Positions 19,770 to 28,481 of a DNA stretch of 43,122 bases are shown piece after piece (the stretch's first letter is position 1; the number at the start of each line of letters is the position of its first letter). The notes below the pieces were generated by a model. It saw only the letters and a program-made list of their open reading frames with translations, was not told the DNA's origin and ran no database searches. Source of the DNA: Ga0077527 sp038144955 (GTDB lineage Bacteria; Pseudomonadota; Gammaproteobacteria; Burkholderiales; SG8-41); the NCBI GenBank assembly GCA_038144955.1, contig JAYQOT010000016.1, forward strand, positions 1-43,122, written 5' to 3'. The position numbers and the translations under genes were made by a program.

Positions 19770-20741
19770 ATGAAATCCTGGTGGATCGTCACGAAAGATC
19801 ACAAGACCACGATGGAGGCGCGCGACATCCCGGTGCCGCAGCCCAAGCCCAACGAAGTGGTGATCAAGGTGCACGCCAGTGCGATGAACCGCGGCGAAAT
19901 ATTCGCCGGCGGCGTGATGCACGGCGGCCCGGAAAAACTCGGCGGCGGCGAAGCCTCGGGCGTGGTGCATGCGATCGGCAGCGAGATCAAGCACGTCAAG
20001 GTCGGCGATGCGGTGTTCGGCCGCGTGCGCGGCGGCTTTGCCGAATATGCGGTCAGCGATGCGCCGCAGGTGCTGAAGAAGCCGGACAATCTTTCCTGGG
20101 AACAGGCTGCTGCGGTGCCGATCAGTTTCGTCACCGCGTGGGAAATGCTGCTGCTCTACGGCAAGCTGAAAAAAGGCGAAACGCTGCTGGTGATGGGGGC
20201 GTCATCGGGTGCGGGTGTGGCCAGCATCCAGATCGCGAAAGCGATGGGCGTGCGCACCATCGGCACCTCGGGCTCGCAGGCCAAACTCGACAAGCTGAAG
20301 GCGATCGGCCTCGATGTCGGCATCGCCACGCGCAAGCCGGATTTCGGCGATGCGGTGCTCAAGGCCAACGGTGGCAAGGGCGTCGATGTCGTCGTCAACG
20401 GCGTCGGCGGCACGATGTTCGCCGAATGCCTGCGCATCCTTGCTGACCACGGCCGGCTGGCGGTGGTCGGTTACCTCGACAACACCTTCAAGGCCGAGAT
20501 CGACCTCAACGCCGTGCATGCGCGGCGGCTGGAAATCTTCGGCGTCTCCAACGCCCATCTCACTGCCGCGGAAAAAGCGGCATCCACCGCGGGCTTCGTG
20601 CGCGACGTGTTGCCGATGATCGCCGACGGCCGCATCGTGCCGGTGATCGACCGCGTCTATCCCTTCGATGAGATGCCGGCGGCTAAGGCGTGCATGGATG
20701 ACAGTGCGATGGTGGGTAAAGTTGTCATCACAATGAACTGA
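19770..20741 (+). CDS. Quinone oxidoreductase-like MDR-family alcohol dehydrogenase
   Basis: NADPH-dependent reductase of the medium-chain superfamily, zinc-independent quinone-oxidoreductase branch, 323 residues. The N-terminal GroES-like domain has GGGEASGVV and VKVGDAVFGR. The nucleotide-binding loop is LVMGASSGAGVASIQIAKAMG. The structural zinc cysteine cluster is absent. AAGGAT precedes the ATG. The 115 bases upstream are AT-rich close to the start (AATTAAATAATTACATG) and probably hold its promoter. It is convergent with the next Bug gene, 28 bases apart. The substrate is unknown. Confidence 0.88.
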   Translation: MKSWWIVTKDHKTTMEARDIPVPQPKPNEVVIKVHASAMNRGEIFAGGVMHGGPEKLGGGEASGVVHAIGSEIKHVKVGDAVFGRVRGGFAEYAVSDAPQVLKKPDNLSWEQAAAVPISFVTAWEMLLLYGKLKKGETLLVMGASSGAGVASIQIAKAMGVRTIGTSGSQAKLDKLKAIGLDVGIATRKPDFGDAVLKANGGKGVDVVVNGVGGTMFAECLRILADHGRLAVVGYLDNTFKAEIDLNAVHARRLEIFGVSNAHLTAAEKAASTAGFVRDVLPMIADGRIVPVIDRVYPFDEMPAAKACMDDSAMVGKVVITMN

Positions 20742-20769
20742 ACCTCCGTCGATTCGTCGGCGGGAATTG

Positions 20770-21729
20770 CTAATCCACCCGCGCTCCCGACGCTTTCACC
20801 ACCTTCGCCCACTTCGGGATTTCCGCTTCGATCAGTTTGCGGAAGTCTTCGGGCGAACCCGGCGTGGGATCGACGCCTGAGGCCTTCAGGCGCTTGATCA
20901 CGTCGGTGCGTGCCAGTGAATCCAATGCGGCCTTGCTCAGGGTGTCCGTCACCGGCGCCGGCATTTTCGCCGGGCCGACGATGCCATACCACGCCACCGC
21001 AGCGAATCCGGGCAATGCCGCTTCGGCGATGGTTGGAATTTCCGGCAGCGATTCAACGCGTTTGGGCGAGGTGACGCCCAGCGGACGCAGGCGTTTCGCC
21101 TGGATCATTGGAATCGCGGACGACATGCTCGCGAACTGCATGTCGGTCTCGCCGGAGATCAGCGCGGTCAGTGCTTCGGTGGCACCCTTGAACGGGATAT
21201 GCACGGTTTTGACGTTGGCCATGCTGTTGAACAGTTCACCTGACAGATGCACCGAGGTGCCGGCACCGGAGCTGCTGTAGTTCAGTACGCCGGGCCGCGC
21301 TTTCGCCAGAGTGATCAGTTCCTTCACGCTCTTCGCCGGGACCGACGGATTGACGACCAGCACGTTGGGGCTTTCGCCGACCAGCGCCACCGGCGTGAAG
21401 CTGTTGAGCGGGTGATAGCTCAACTTCCGGTACAGGCTGTAGTTGATGGCCTGGGTGCCTATGGTGCCCATGAAGATGGTGTAGCCGTCGGGCACGGCCT
21501 TCGCGGTGAGTTCGGCGGCGATGTTGCCGCCGGCGCCGCCACGGTTGTCGATGACGACACCCTGGCCGAGTTTTTCGCGCATCGCCGGTTCCATCGCACG
21601 GGCGATTATGTCGGCAGCGCTGCCCGGGGGGAACGGAATCAGCATGCGTACCGGACGGATCGGGAAGTTTTGGGCGATTGCAGTGCTGAAGCACAGACAG
21701 CTGATCAGCAACGTCACGATGTAACGCAT
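20770..21729 (-). CDS. Bug/TctC-family TTT substrate-binding protein (2 of 7)
   Basis: Periplasmic solute-binding protein of 319 residues. The start is at 21729 (MRYIVTLLISCLCF, a signal peptide cleaved near AIAQ), behind AGAGGT. An in-frame ATG 66 bases upstream would put charged residues before the signal and is not used. Visible marks are NFPIRPVRMLIPFPPG, VIDNRGGAGGNIAAE, PDGYTI and HIPFKGATEA. It is divergent from the metallo-beta-lactamase-fold gene across 122 bases, which might make this sensor/binder and that hydrolase a functional pair (inference). Confidence 0.92.
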   Translation of the reverse strand: MRYIVTLLISCLCFSTAIAQNFPIRPVRMLIPFPPGSAADIIARAMEPAMREKLGQGVVIDNRGGAGGNIAAELTAKAVPDGYTIFMGTIGTQAINYSLYRKLSYHPLNSFTPVALVGESPNVLVVNPSVPAKSVKELITLAKARPGVLNYSSSGAGTSVHLSGELFNSMANVKTVHIPFKGATEALTALISGETDMQFASMSSAIPMIQAKRLRPLGVTSPKRVESLPEIPTIAEAALPGFAAVAWYGIVGPAKMPAPVTDTLSKAALDSLARTDVIKRLKASGVDPTPGSPEDFRKLIEAEIPKWAKVVKASGARVD

Positions 21730-21851
21730 GCGAGACCTCTTTCGATAACGAGAAAATTTTGTTTGCGCAGCGTAGCACGCATGGCGCCGGAACACCGGCG
21801 TAAACTGGTGCTACGCCGGCCCATCGGTCGCGCCATTCATCGGGGGAGACC

Positions 21852-22805
21852 ATGAAGAACTTGATGCGCATACTCGCCAGCCTGCTTTCGGCTTGTGCGG
21901 CTGCAACCGCGTTCGCGCAGGCGAGCGGTGCCGGAGAAGTGCAGTCGAAAAACATACCGATCAAGGTCACCGAGGTCGCGCCGGGCTTGTATTTCCAGTA
22001 TCACCATCAGGAGTCGAACAACGCCTGGTTTGTGACCGACGACGGCGTGCTGGTGATCGATGCGCGCCAGCATCCGCAGCGCGCGGAAGAACTGCTGGCG
22101 GCTATCCGCAAGACCACCGACAAGCCGATCCGCTGGCTGATCAACACGCACGCCCACGGCGACCATTACTTCGGCAATTCGGTGTTCAAGCGCGAGGGCG
22201 CGACCATCATCGCCCATCGCGACACCGCGGGCATGATGCAGCACCATTTCCCGCTGGAAATGAAACGCCGCCAGGGTTATTTCAAGCAGCGCCAGTACGA
22301 TCCCGCCGCTGTGAAGCTGGTCTCGCCTGATGTCACCTTCGATTCATCACTGACGCTGAATCTCGGCGGCCGTACCATCGAGCTGATCTATCTCGGCGCC
22401 GGGCAGAACCCCGGCGACACCTTCGTGCGCTTCCCCAGGGAAAGGGTGCTGTTCGCCGGCGGGCCGTTTTCGAAGAAGAGCTGGCCCAATCCGTCGTTCA
22501 CGCCGTCGATGTCGAACTGGGTGGAAATCCTGAAGAAGATCGCGGCCATGGAAGTCGATGTCTATCTCGGCGGCCACGGCGACATCGGTGCCAAGCAGGA
22601 CGTGCTGGATGAGGCGCGGATGCTCGAGGACTTCGACAAAGGCATGCGCGAGGCGGTGGCCAAGGGCATGAGCAAGGAAGAGATCTACAAGGCCGAGCCG
22701 TTCGTGAAATACAAGGACATCCGCAACTATTACCGGATGAACCTGTTCATCAACAGTTATCACCACTTCCTGACCACGGGTCGTGCCCAGAACGCCTATC
22801 CGTGA
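21852..22805 (+). CDS. Metallo-beta-lactamase-fold exported protein with incomplete metal site
   Basis: A 317-residue exported protein; the signal peptide ends near AFAQAS. The first MBL motif is intact: THAHGDH with His100, His102, Asp104 and His105. The third-motif histidine is replaced by Gln185 (GAGQNPGD where GxGHTPGD is usual), and the fourth-motif aspartate by Gly204 (FAGGPF for xAGDxF). The last histidine survives (His242, GGHGD). One metal might still bind, but a normal di-zinc centre is unlikely. Relatives include quinoprotein-associated and MBL-fold hydrolases. It is followed 45 bases later by the frameshifted gene, in the same direction. Confidence 0.82.
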   Translation: MKNLMRILASLLSACAAATAFAQASGAGEVQSKNIPIKVTEVAPGLYFQYHHQESNNAWFVTDDGVLVIDARQHPQRAEELLAAIRKTTDKPIRWLINTHAHGDHYFGNSVFKREGATIIAHRDTAGMMQHHFPLEMKRRQGYFKQRQYDPAAVKLVSPDVTFDSSLTLNLGGRTIELIYLGAGQNPGDTFVRFPRERVLFAGGPFSKKSWPNPSFTPSMSNWVEILKKIAAMEVDVYLGGHGDIGAKQDVLDEARMLEDFDKGMREAVAKGMSKEEIYKAEPFVKYKDIRNYYRMNLFINSYHHFLTTGRAQNAYP

Positions 22806-22850
22806 TGCCGGCCTACAGTCCACATCCAATCTGAAAACGGGGAGCCACTT

Positions 22851-23639
22851 TTGAGACAATTAACCCTTGCTGCAACGGCATTGCTGGTCACCTGTTCCGC
22901 AACCGCTTACGCGCAGCAGCAGAAAGTTTCACCGCCGATCGCCACCTACTGGATGAGCATAGACACGGCTTCCGGGCTGCCGATGGGCGGCATGGGCGGC
23001 GGTGGCAGCGGACCGTCGATGATGGACATCGGCCGCATGATGCTGGGCGGCGGCATGGACGGCGGCCCCAACCGCTCGATGCGGCTGGAACTGGGTTCGC
23101 AGCGCAACGCCGACGGCGGCCCACCACAATCCGCCTGAACTGAAGATGGGCGCCACACTGCCGCTGGAAACGCCGCAGCAGCGGCGCCCCGAACCGCGCG
23201 AAGACGGCATGCCGGAAAACTTCGAGAAGCCGCGCGGCCGGCTGCTGCTGTTCTTGGGCTGCGGTGAGCAGGCCGGACCCGGCCAGCCGTACGTGATCGA
23301 CTTTGCCAAGATCGCCGAGGGCCAGATGCCGCAGGGATTGTTCAGCCGGCGCGTCAATATTCCCCGCGGACCGGCTCCGAGACGCAATCGCACCTATGGC
23401 GACTGGCCCAACGCCCGCGACAACGCGCGGGTGCCGGGCGATGCCAGCCTGCGTGGCGAGCATGGCGTCAAGGGCAATTATACCCCCGACATCCGCTTCA
23501 CGCTGACCGAGCAATACGATTTCATGGAACCGGTGAACCTCGCCATGCGCAAATCCGGCGGTGGCGGCATCAACCTGTCATGGAACGGCATTGCCAATTC
23601 CCATGGCTATTTCGCCACCGCGATGGGCGGCGGGGAGGG
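22851..23639 (+). pseudogene. Exported protein of unknown function, frameshifted and cut by the scaffold gap
   Basis: It opens with a signal peptide (cleaved near AYAQQQ) and a Gly/Met-rich low-complexity segment, then meets a TGA at 23136-23138. In the +1 frame the sequence reads on without stop from about 23120 (HNPPELKMG) through MPENFEKP and LLLFLGCGE to the N-run, so one extra or missing base near 23120 splits a single gene. The start is TTG at 22851, after a GGGGAG ribosome site. Because the break lies 500 bases from an assembly gap, a sequencing error is as likely as a real mutation. I recognise no function. Confidence 0.65.
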
Positions 23640-24380
23640 NNNNNNNNNNNNNNNNNNNNNNNNNNNNNNNNNNNNNNNNNNNNNNNNNNNNNNNNNNNNN
23701 NNNNNNNNNNNNNNNNNNNNNNNNNNNNNNNNNNNNNNNNNNNNNNNNNNNNNNNNNNNNNNNNNNNNNNNNNNNNNNNNNNNNNNNNNNNNNNNNNNNN
23801 NNNNNNNNNNNNNNNNNNNNNNNNNNNNNNNNNNNNNNNNNNNNNNNNNNNNNNNNNNNNNNNNNNNNNNNNNNNNNNNNNNNNNNNNNNNNNNNNNNNN
23901 NNNNNNNNNNNNNNNNNNNNNNNNNNNNNNNNNNNNNNNNNNNNNNNNNNNNNNNNNNNNNNNNNNNNNNNNNNNNNNNNNNNNNNNNNNNNNNNNNNNN
24001 NNNNNNNNNNNNNNNNNNNNNNNNNNNNNNNNNNNNNNNNNNNNNNNNNNNNNNNNNNNNNNNNNNNNNNNNNNNNNNNNNNNNNNNNNNNNNNNNNNNN
24101 NNNNNNNNNNNNNNNNNNNNNNNNNNNNNNNNNNNNNNNNNNNNNNNNNNNNNNNNNNNNNNNNNNNNNNNNNNNNNNNNNNNNNNNNNNNNNNNNNNNN
24201 NNNNNNNNNNNNNNNNNNNNNNNNNNNNNNNNNNNNNNNNNNNNNNNNNNNNNNNNNNNNNNNNNNNNNNNNNNNNNNNNNNNNNNNNNNNNNNNNNNNN
24301 NNNNNNNNNNNNNNNNNNNNNNNNNNNNNNNNNNNNNNNNNNNNNNNNNNNNNNNNNNNNNNNNNNNNNNNNNNNNNNNN
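23640..24380. other. Scaffold gap of 741 N
   Basis: An unbroken run of N. It hides the 3' end of the frameshifted plus-strand gene and the C-terminal part of the minus-strand SDR. The real length may differ from 741. Confidence 1.
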
Positions 24381-24898
24381 AAGCGCGTCAGCTGGATCAC
24401 GCCGGCTTTCGCCGCGCCGTAGGCCGGGGATGATGCCGCGTGCACGGTACGTCCCGAGATCGAGGCGACGTGGATGATGCGTCCCGCTTTCGACTTGCGC
24501 AGGTGCGGGATCGCCAGCTTGCTCAGCAGGAAGGCGCCGCGCAGGTTGAGCGCAATCGTGCGGTCCCATTCGTCGAGGGGCATGTCTTCGACGGTGGCGA
24601 GGCGACCGTAGCCGCCGGCGCTGTTGACGACGATGTCGAGTCCGCCGAAGGCGGCCACCGTGCTTTCCATCGCGTAATTCACCGCGTCGGCATCGGTGAT
24701 GTCGGTCTGGATTGCCTTGGCGCGTCCGCCGGCATCGGTGATCGAAGCAGCCACCTTGCCGGCGTTGGCCATGTCGATGTCGACGATGGCGACTGCCGCG
24801 CCCTGTTTGGCAAATGCACGAGCGGTTTCCGCGCCTATGCCCTGCGCGGCGCCGCTGATCAGCGCAACGCGCCCGGACAGTTCTGGATAGACGGCCAT
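24381..24898 (-). CDS. SDR-family oxidoreductase, 3' end lost in gap
   Basis: The first 172 residues of a short-chain dehydrogenase/reductase. The Rossmann motif is SGAAQGIGAE (residues 15-24), the NAD-preferring acidic residue is Asp40 (AIVDID), NSAGG is at 92-96, and the catalytic set is Ser146 or Ser148 with Tyr160 and Lys164 (YGAAK). About 80 C-terminal residues are missing in the N-run. The ATG at 24898 follows GAGGAG. The MFS gene lies upstream on the same strand, 24 bases away, so the two probably form an operon. The substrate is unknown. Confidence 0.88.
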
Positions 24899-24922
24899 GT
24901 GATGAATCTCCTCGTTATGTTT

Positions 24923-26059
24923 TCAGCGTGCACCGCTGCGGTTGATCCAGGTGCCGCCGCCCATCAGTGCGGCGCAGGTCCAGAAAATCGGGGCAACACC
25001 CGATAGCGCGCCGATGACGCCGAACAGCGGCGGCACCACGATGTGCGCGCCGTAGCTTACCGCGAGCCGCATCGAAATGCCCTCGGCCTGGCGGCCCGGC
25101 GGCGCAGCGTTGAACGACAGCAACATCGAAAGCGGTTGGCCGCAGCCGAGTCCGAGCCCCAGCAGGAAAGCCGCGCCGGCGAGCATCAGCGGCTGCTGGG
25201 TCAGCGGAAAGGTGCAGAAGGCAATGCCCGAAATCAGGAAAGCGACGGCCAGCACCGCGCGCTCGCCGTATGCCTTGGACAGCGGAGGCAGTGCCAGCCG
25301 GGTGAGGAAGGCCGCCGCGCCGAATGCGCCCATGATCAGGCCGATGGTGGTCGCCGAGAAATCGAGGCTGTGCCCGTAGATCGGCATGTAGAGATTGAAC
25401 AGGTCGAGTCCCGACATCACCACGCCGTTCGACAGCAGTGCATTGCGCATCGCCGGCACGGCGAGCAGATCGCGGGTGCGACGCGGCGCGTTGTCCCCAC
25501 CCGTCTTTACCGCGGTTGAGGGAATGGTGTGGCGTTTGGCCACGACCACCAGTCCGCAGAAAGCCGGGATCGCCGCCATGATCAGGAATGAGGGCTGGTG
25601 CGACAGCGCATCAATGGACAGCCCGACGATGATCGGTCCCGCCACCGAGCCGACGGATTCGCCGAGACTGTAATAACTGAAGTGCTTTGTCCTGTTGTCG
25701 GCCGTGGACAGCACGCCGACCAGGTTTTGTACTGCCACCACCCACAGCATGCTGGTGAACCCCCACAGCGGTGCGGAAATGAACAGGATGGCCATTGACG
25801 GAAACGCGTACGGCAGCGGCAGGCTGAGCGTGTAGGTGCCGAGTCCCCAGTACATGAGCACGCGGTTGTCGAAGCGGTCGGCAATGCGTCCGGCGGCGAT
25901 TGCCAGCATGAAGGGAACCAGGCCGTAGAGCGCGAACATGATGCCGGTTTCAAACGGGCCGGCGCCCATTTCCACGGCGTAGAGCGTCATCAGCACGCGG
26001 CTGCCCTTCATGGTGATGAAGGTGATCGCGGACAGGGAAAGAATCAGGACGAGCGGCAT
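24923..26059 (-). CDS. MFS transporter
   Basis: Major facilitator superfamily permease of 378 residues with about twelve hydrophobic segments. The loop 2-3 signature is GRIADRFDNRVL. A central charged loop (KTGGDNAPRRTRD) separates the two halves. It resembles drug/aromatic-acid efflux or uptake members, but the substrate cannot be predicted. It starts at 26059, divergent from the sirtuin gene, and leads into the SDR. Confidence 0.85.
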   Translation of the reverse strand: MPLVLILSLSAITFITMKGSRVLMTLYAVEMGAGPFETGIMFALYGLVPFMLAIAAGRIADRFDNRVLMYWGLGTYTLSLPLPYAFPSMAILFISAPLWGFTSMLWVVAVQNLVGVLSTADNRTKHFSYYSLGESVGSVAGPIIVGLSIDALSHQPSFLIMAAIPAFCGLVVVAKRHTIPSTAVKTGGDNAPRRTRDLLAVPAMRNALLSNGVVMSGLDLFNLYMPIYGHSLDFSATTIGLIMGAFGAAAFLTRLALPPLSKAYGERAVLAVAFLISGIAFCTFPLTQQPLMLAGAAFLLGLGLGCGQPLSMLLSFNAAPPGRQAEGISMRLAVSYGAHIVVPPLFGVIGALSGVAPIFWTCAALMGGGTWINRSGAR

Positions 26060-26156
26060 GGGCAGTGCCGATTATAAGGGCGCAGCCGGGCCAGGTTCGC
26101 GGCGACCACATGGCGAAATTTTCGGATGCAGGGCACTGGCGAGAGACCTGCATCCG

Positions 26157-26951
26157 ATGCATGATGGACTCATGGACCATGCACAACAATCCGAACAACA
26201 GGCGCAGTTGGAAATCATCCGCGGCTGGATCGACGCCGCGCAGCGCGTAGTGGTGCTGACCGGTGCCGGCATCTCCACCGATTCGGGCATTCCGGATTTC
26301 CGCGGGCCGAAAGGCGTGTGGACGCTCAATCCCAAGGCCGAAAAAATGTCGGATATCCGCTATTACGTATCTGATCCCGAGGTGCGACGGCTGTCATGGC
26401 AGTCGCGGCTGGCGCATCCGGCGTGGACCGCGGAGCCCAACGCCGGTCACCGTGCATTGGCGGGTCTTGAACAGCGCGGCAAGCTGCATGCGCTGATTAC
26501 CCAGAACATCGACGGCCTGCACCAGCGCGTCGGCATCTCTGCCGGCAAGGTCATCGAGGTCCACGGCACGCTGCACAAGGTGATGTGCCTGTCGTGCGGC
26601 TGGCGTGGCCCGATGCAGGAAACGCTGGATCGTGTGCGTTCCGGCGAGGAAGATCCGGTCTGCCTCACCTGCAACGGCCTGCTGAAGAGCGACACCATTT
26701 CCTTCGGCCAGCAGCTGATTCCGGAAGTGATCGAGCGCGCGATGCGCGTTGCCGGCGAGGGCGACCTTTTCCTCGCCATCGGTTCGACGCTGCAGGTCTA
26801 TCCGGTGGCGGGCGCGGTGCCGATCGCGCTCGACGCGGGCGCGCGCCTGCTGATCATCAATGCCGAGCCGACGCAGTTCGACGAAGTCGCCGACGCCGTG
26901 ATCCGTGCGCCGATAGGTGAAGTGCTGCCGTGGTTGTGCACGGCAACCTAG
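26157..26951 (+). CDS. cobB: Sir2-family NAD-dependent protein deacylase
   Basis: Sirtuin that removes acyl groups from lysines using NAD. Visible are GAGISTDSGIPDFRG, TQNIDGLHQRVG, the catalytic histidine in VHG (His136) and four zinc cysteines (Cys144, Cys147, Cys169, Cys172), then SFGQQLIPE and the NAD loop AIGSTLQVYP. The start is uncertain: ATG 26157 and ATG 26172 are both possible, neither with a strong ribosome site (GAGAGA lies before the first); earlier in-frame codons overlap the divergent MFS gene. The symbol is used in the broad sense for bacterial sirtuins. Confidence 0.93.
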   Translation: MHDGLMDHAQQSEQQAQLEIIRGWIDAAQRVVVLTGAGISTDSGIPDFRGPKGVWTLNPKAEKMSDIRYYVSDPEVRRLSWQSRLAHPAWTAEPNAGHRALAGLEQRGKLHALITQNIDGLHQRVGISAGKVIEVHGTLHKVMCLSCGWRGPMQETLDRVRSGEEDPVCLTCNGLLKSDTISFGQQLIPEVIERAMRVAGEGDLFLAIGSTLQVYPVAGAVPIALDAGARLLIINAEPTQFDEVADAVIRAPIGEVLPWLCTAT

Positions 26952-26955
26952 GAAT

Positions 26956-28272
26956 TCATTTCTTTTTGATGGTTTTTTTCTTTGCCGGTTTTTTTGCGGC
27001 TTTCTTTTTGCCGGGTTTTTTCGCCACTGCCTTCGGTTTCATTCCCGTTTTCATTCCCTTGGTCAGCACGCCGCGCAGCCACGCCCACGACGCCGGTCCC
27101 CAGTAGCGTTCGCTCTTGGCGGCGATGTGACCGTCGTCGGCATAGACGCGGGCGACGCGGCCGTCGGCCGGTCCTGATTCGAGCAGCATGTAGAGATTGC
27201 CGATGGGCGTCAGGTGATCGACCTTGCCGTTGACCAGGTACATCGGCATGGTCAGGTTCTTCAGCAGGTCCTGGTCCTTCAGTGACCAGCGCAGGAATTC
27301 CTTGCGCTGTTCTTCCTCGGTGACTTCCTTCAGCGGCGGTCGCGAGCCGCGCGGGCCGAACCAGTTGGTTTTTGCGCGCTCGTAGGCGGCCTGTCGCCAC
27401 TCGGCGCGTTCTTCCGGTGTGCCCCAGTAGCCGGCACCGCCCGGGGCGCAGGCGATCAAGCCCTTGATGCGCGCATCGTGCGCGGCGAGGCGGATCACCC
27501 ACAGACCGCCGCGGCTGACGCCGAAGGCGCCGATGCGGTTGCCGTCAATTTCCGGGCGTTTCTGCAGCACGTCGAGCGCGGCCTGCCAGGCTACCACCGA
27601 TTCCGGCGCATGCGGGAACGTGGTCTGTCCTGTCCCAGGCGCATCGACCACCAGCGCAGCCATGCCCTGCGACAGCGCGCCTTCGGCATATTTCTCGCGG
27701 TCTTCCTTGTACATGTCGGCGCCGCACATCACCAGCACCGCCGGCACCCTGTTCGATTTCGACGCGCCCTTCGGCAGGCGCAGGAAACCGGTGGCTTTCA
27801 TGCCGTTCTTGTGGACGACAATGGTTTCCGGCGGATCGGGCAGCAGTGCCGCGGACTTGGCGTAGCAGCGCAGGTAGTCGTCGTATGACTGCGCCTTGAT
27901 CGGGCTCATGTTCGGCGGGCAGATTGACGAGCCCGACCAGTACGGCGACGGGAAACGCGCGAGGCTGTAATAGGTCTTGGCCTGGATGTAGGCCTGGCGC
28001 GCACCGGTCTTGTCTTTGCGCGCTAGCAGGGCGTCGCCCTTCTTTTCGTATTCAGCGCCGACTGCACTCCACACCGGCACCCAGTCTTCGTCCTCGGTGC
28101 TTTTGATTTTCGCAACCGTGTTGATCAGCAACTGCATGTCGTCAATCAGGTTGAACCAGCGGCGGTAGAAGCCGCCGATGGCGACAACAAACGGATCCTC
28201 GTCGGCGCGCATCGGCAGTTTGGCCAGGATCGCGGCTTTGGCCTGTGCGGCCTTGTCAGTAGCAGTGCTCAT
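26956..28272 (-). CDS. FrsA/UPF0255-like alpha/beta hydrolase with Lys-rich C-terminal tail
   Basis: A 438-residue alpha/beta hydrolase. An N-terminal helical region (about 1-140) precedes the hydrolase core with nucleophile Ser253 (GVSRGG), probable acid Asp352 (KVDHLTP) and His382 (DDGHIA). The last 31 residues (408-438) contain 16 lysines in AKKP/KKK repeats, like histone-H1-type bacterial tails, and are not part of the fold. The start at 28272 (MSTATDK) follows GGGGAAG; an in-frame upstream ATG adds a basic leader and is not used. It is convergent with the sirtuin, four bases apart. A sirtuin acting on lysines next to a lysine-tailed protein is notable, but a link is speculation. Confidence 0.82.
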   Translation of the reverse strand: MSTATDKAAQAKAAILAKLPMRADEDPFVVAIGGFYRRWFNLIDDMQLLINTVAKIKSTEDEDWVPVWSAVGAEYEKKGDALLARKDKTGARQAYIQAKTYYSLARFPSPYWSGSSICPPNMSPIKAQSYDDYLRCYAKSAALLPDPPETIVVHKNGMKATGFLRLPKGASKSNRVPAVLVMCGADMYKEDREKYAEGALSQGMAALVVDAPGTGQTTFPHAPESVVAWQAALDVLQKRPEIDGNRIGAFGVSRGGLWVIRLAAHDARIKGLIACAPGGAGYWGTPEERAEWRQAAYERAKTNWFGPRGSRPPLKEVTEEEQRKEFLRWSLKDQDLLKNLTMPMYLVNGKVDHLTPIGNLYMLLESGPADGRVARVYADDGHIAAKSERYWGPASWAWLRGVLTKGMKTGMKPKAVAKKPGKKKAAKKPAKKKTIKKK

Positions 28273-28307
28273 GTCTTCCCCGTATTGGTCAGTGGCGCGC
28301 GCTATTC

Positions 28308-28332
28308 TGGCGCATTGCCAAATTGGGCGCCA
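28308..28332. promoter_or_regulatory. Inverted repeat in the divergent region before the Bug pair
   Basis: TGGCGC (28308-28313) and GCGCCA (28327-28332) are separated by 13 bases that include a near-palindromic CCAAATTGG. It lies in the 209-base divergent region between the hydrolase and the Bug gene, beside an AT-rich T-tract stretch (28350-28380) that may hold promoters. It could be an operator; no regulator gene is adjacent. Confidence 0.3.
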
Positions 28333-28481
28333 TGTCCTGACGACAATTCGTAAGCATATGTTTTTATTTATTTTTTTATGACGTATGAGATGCGGCAATT
28401 CAGCATGCGGACGCGCAACGCTTAGTCCGCGACGATGCGCCCGGCTTGCGCCACAATGCGTGCTTCGTCACGGAGGAGTCC

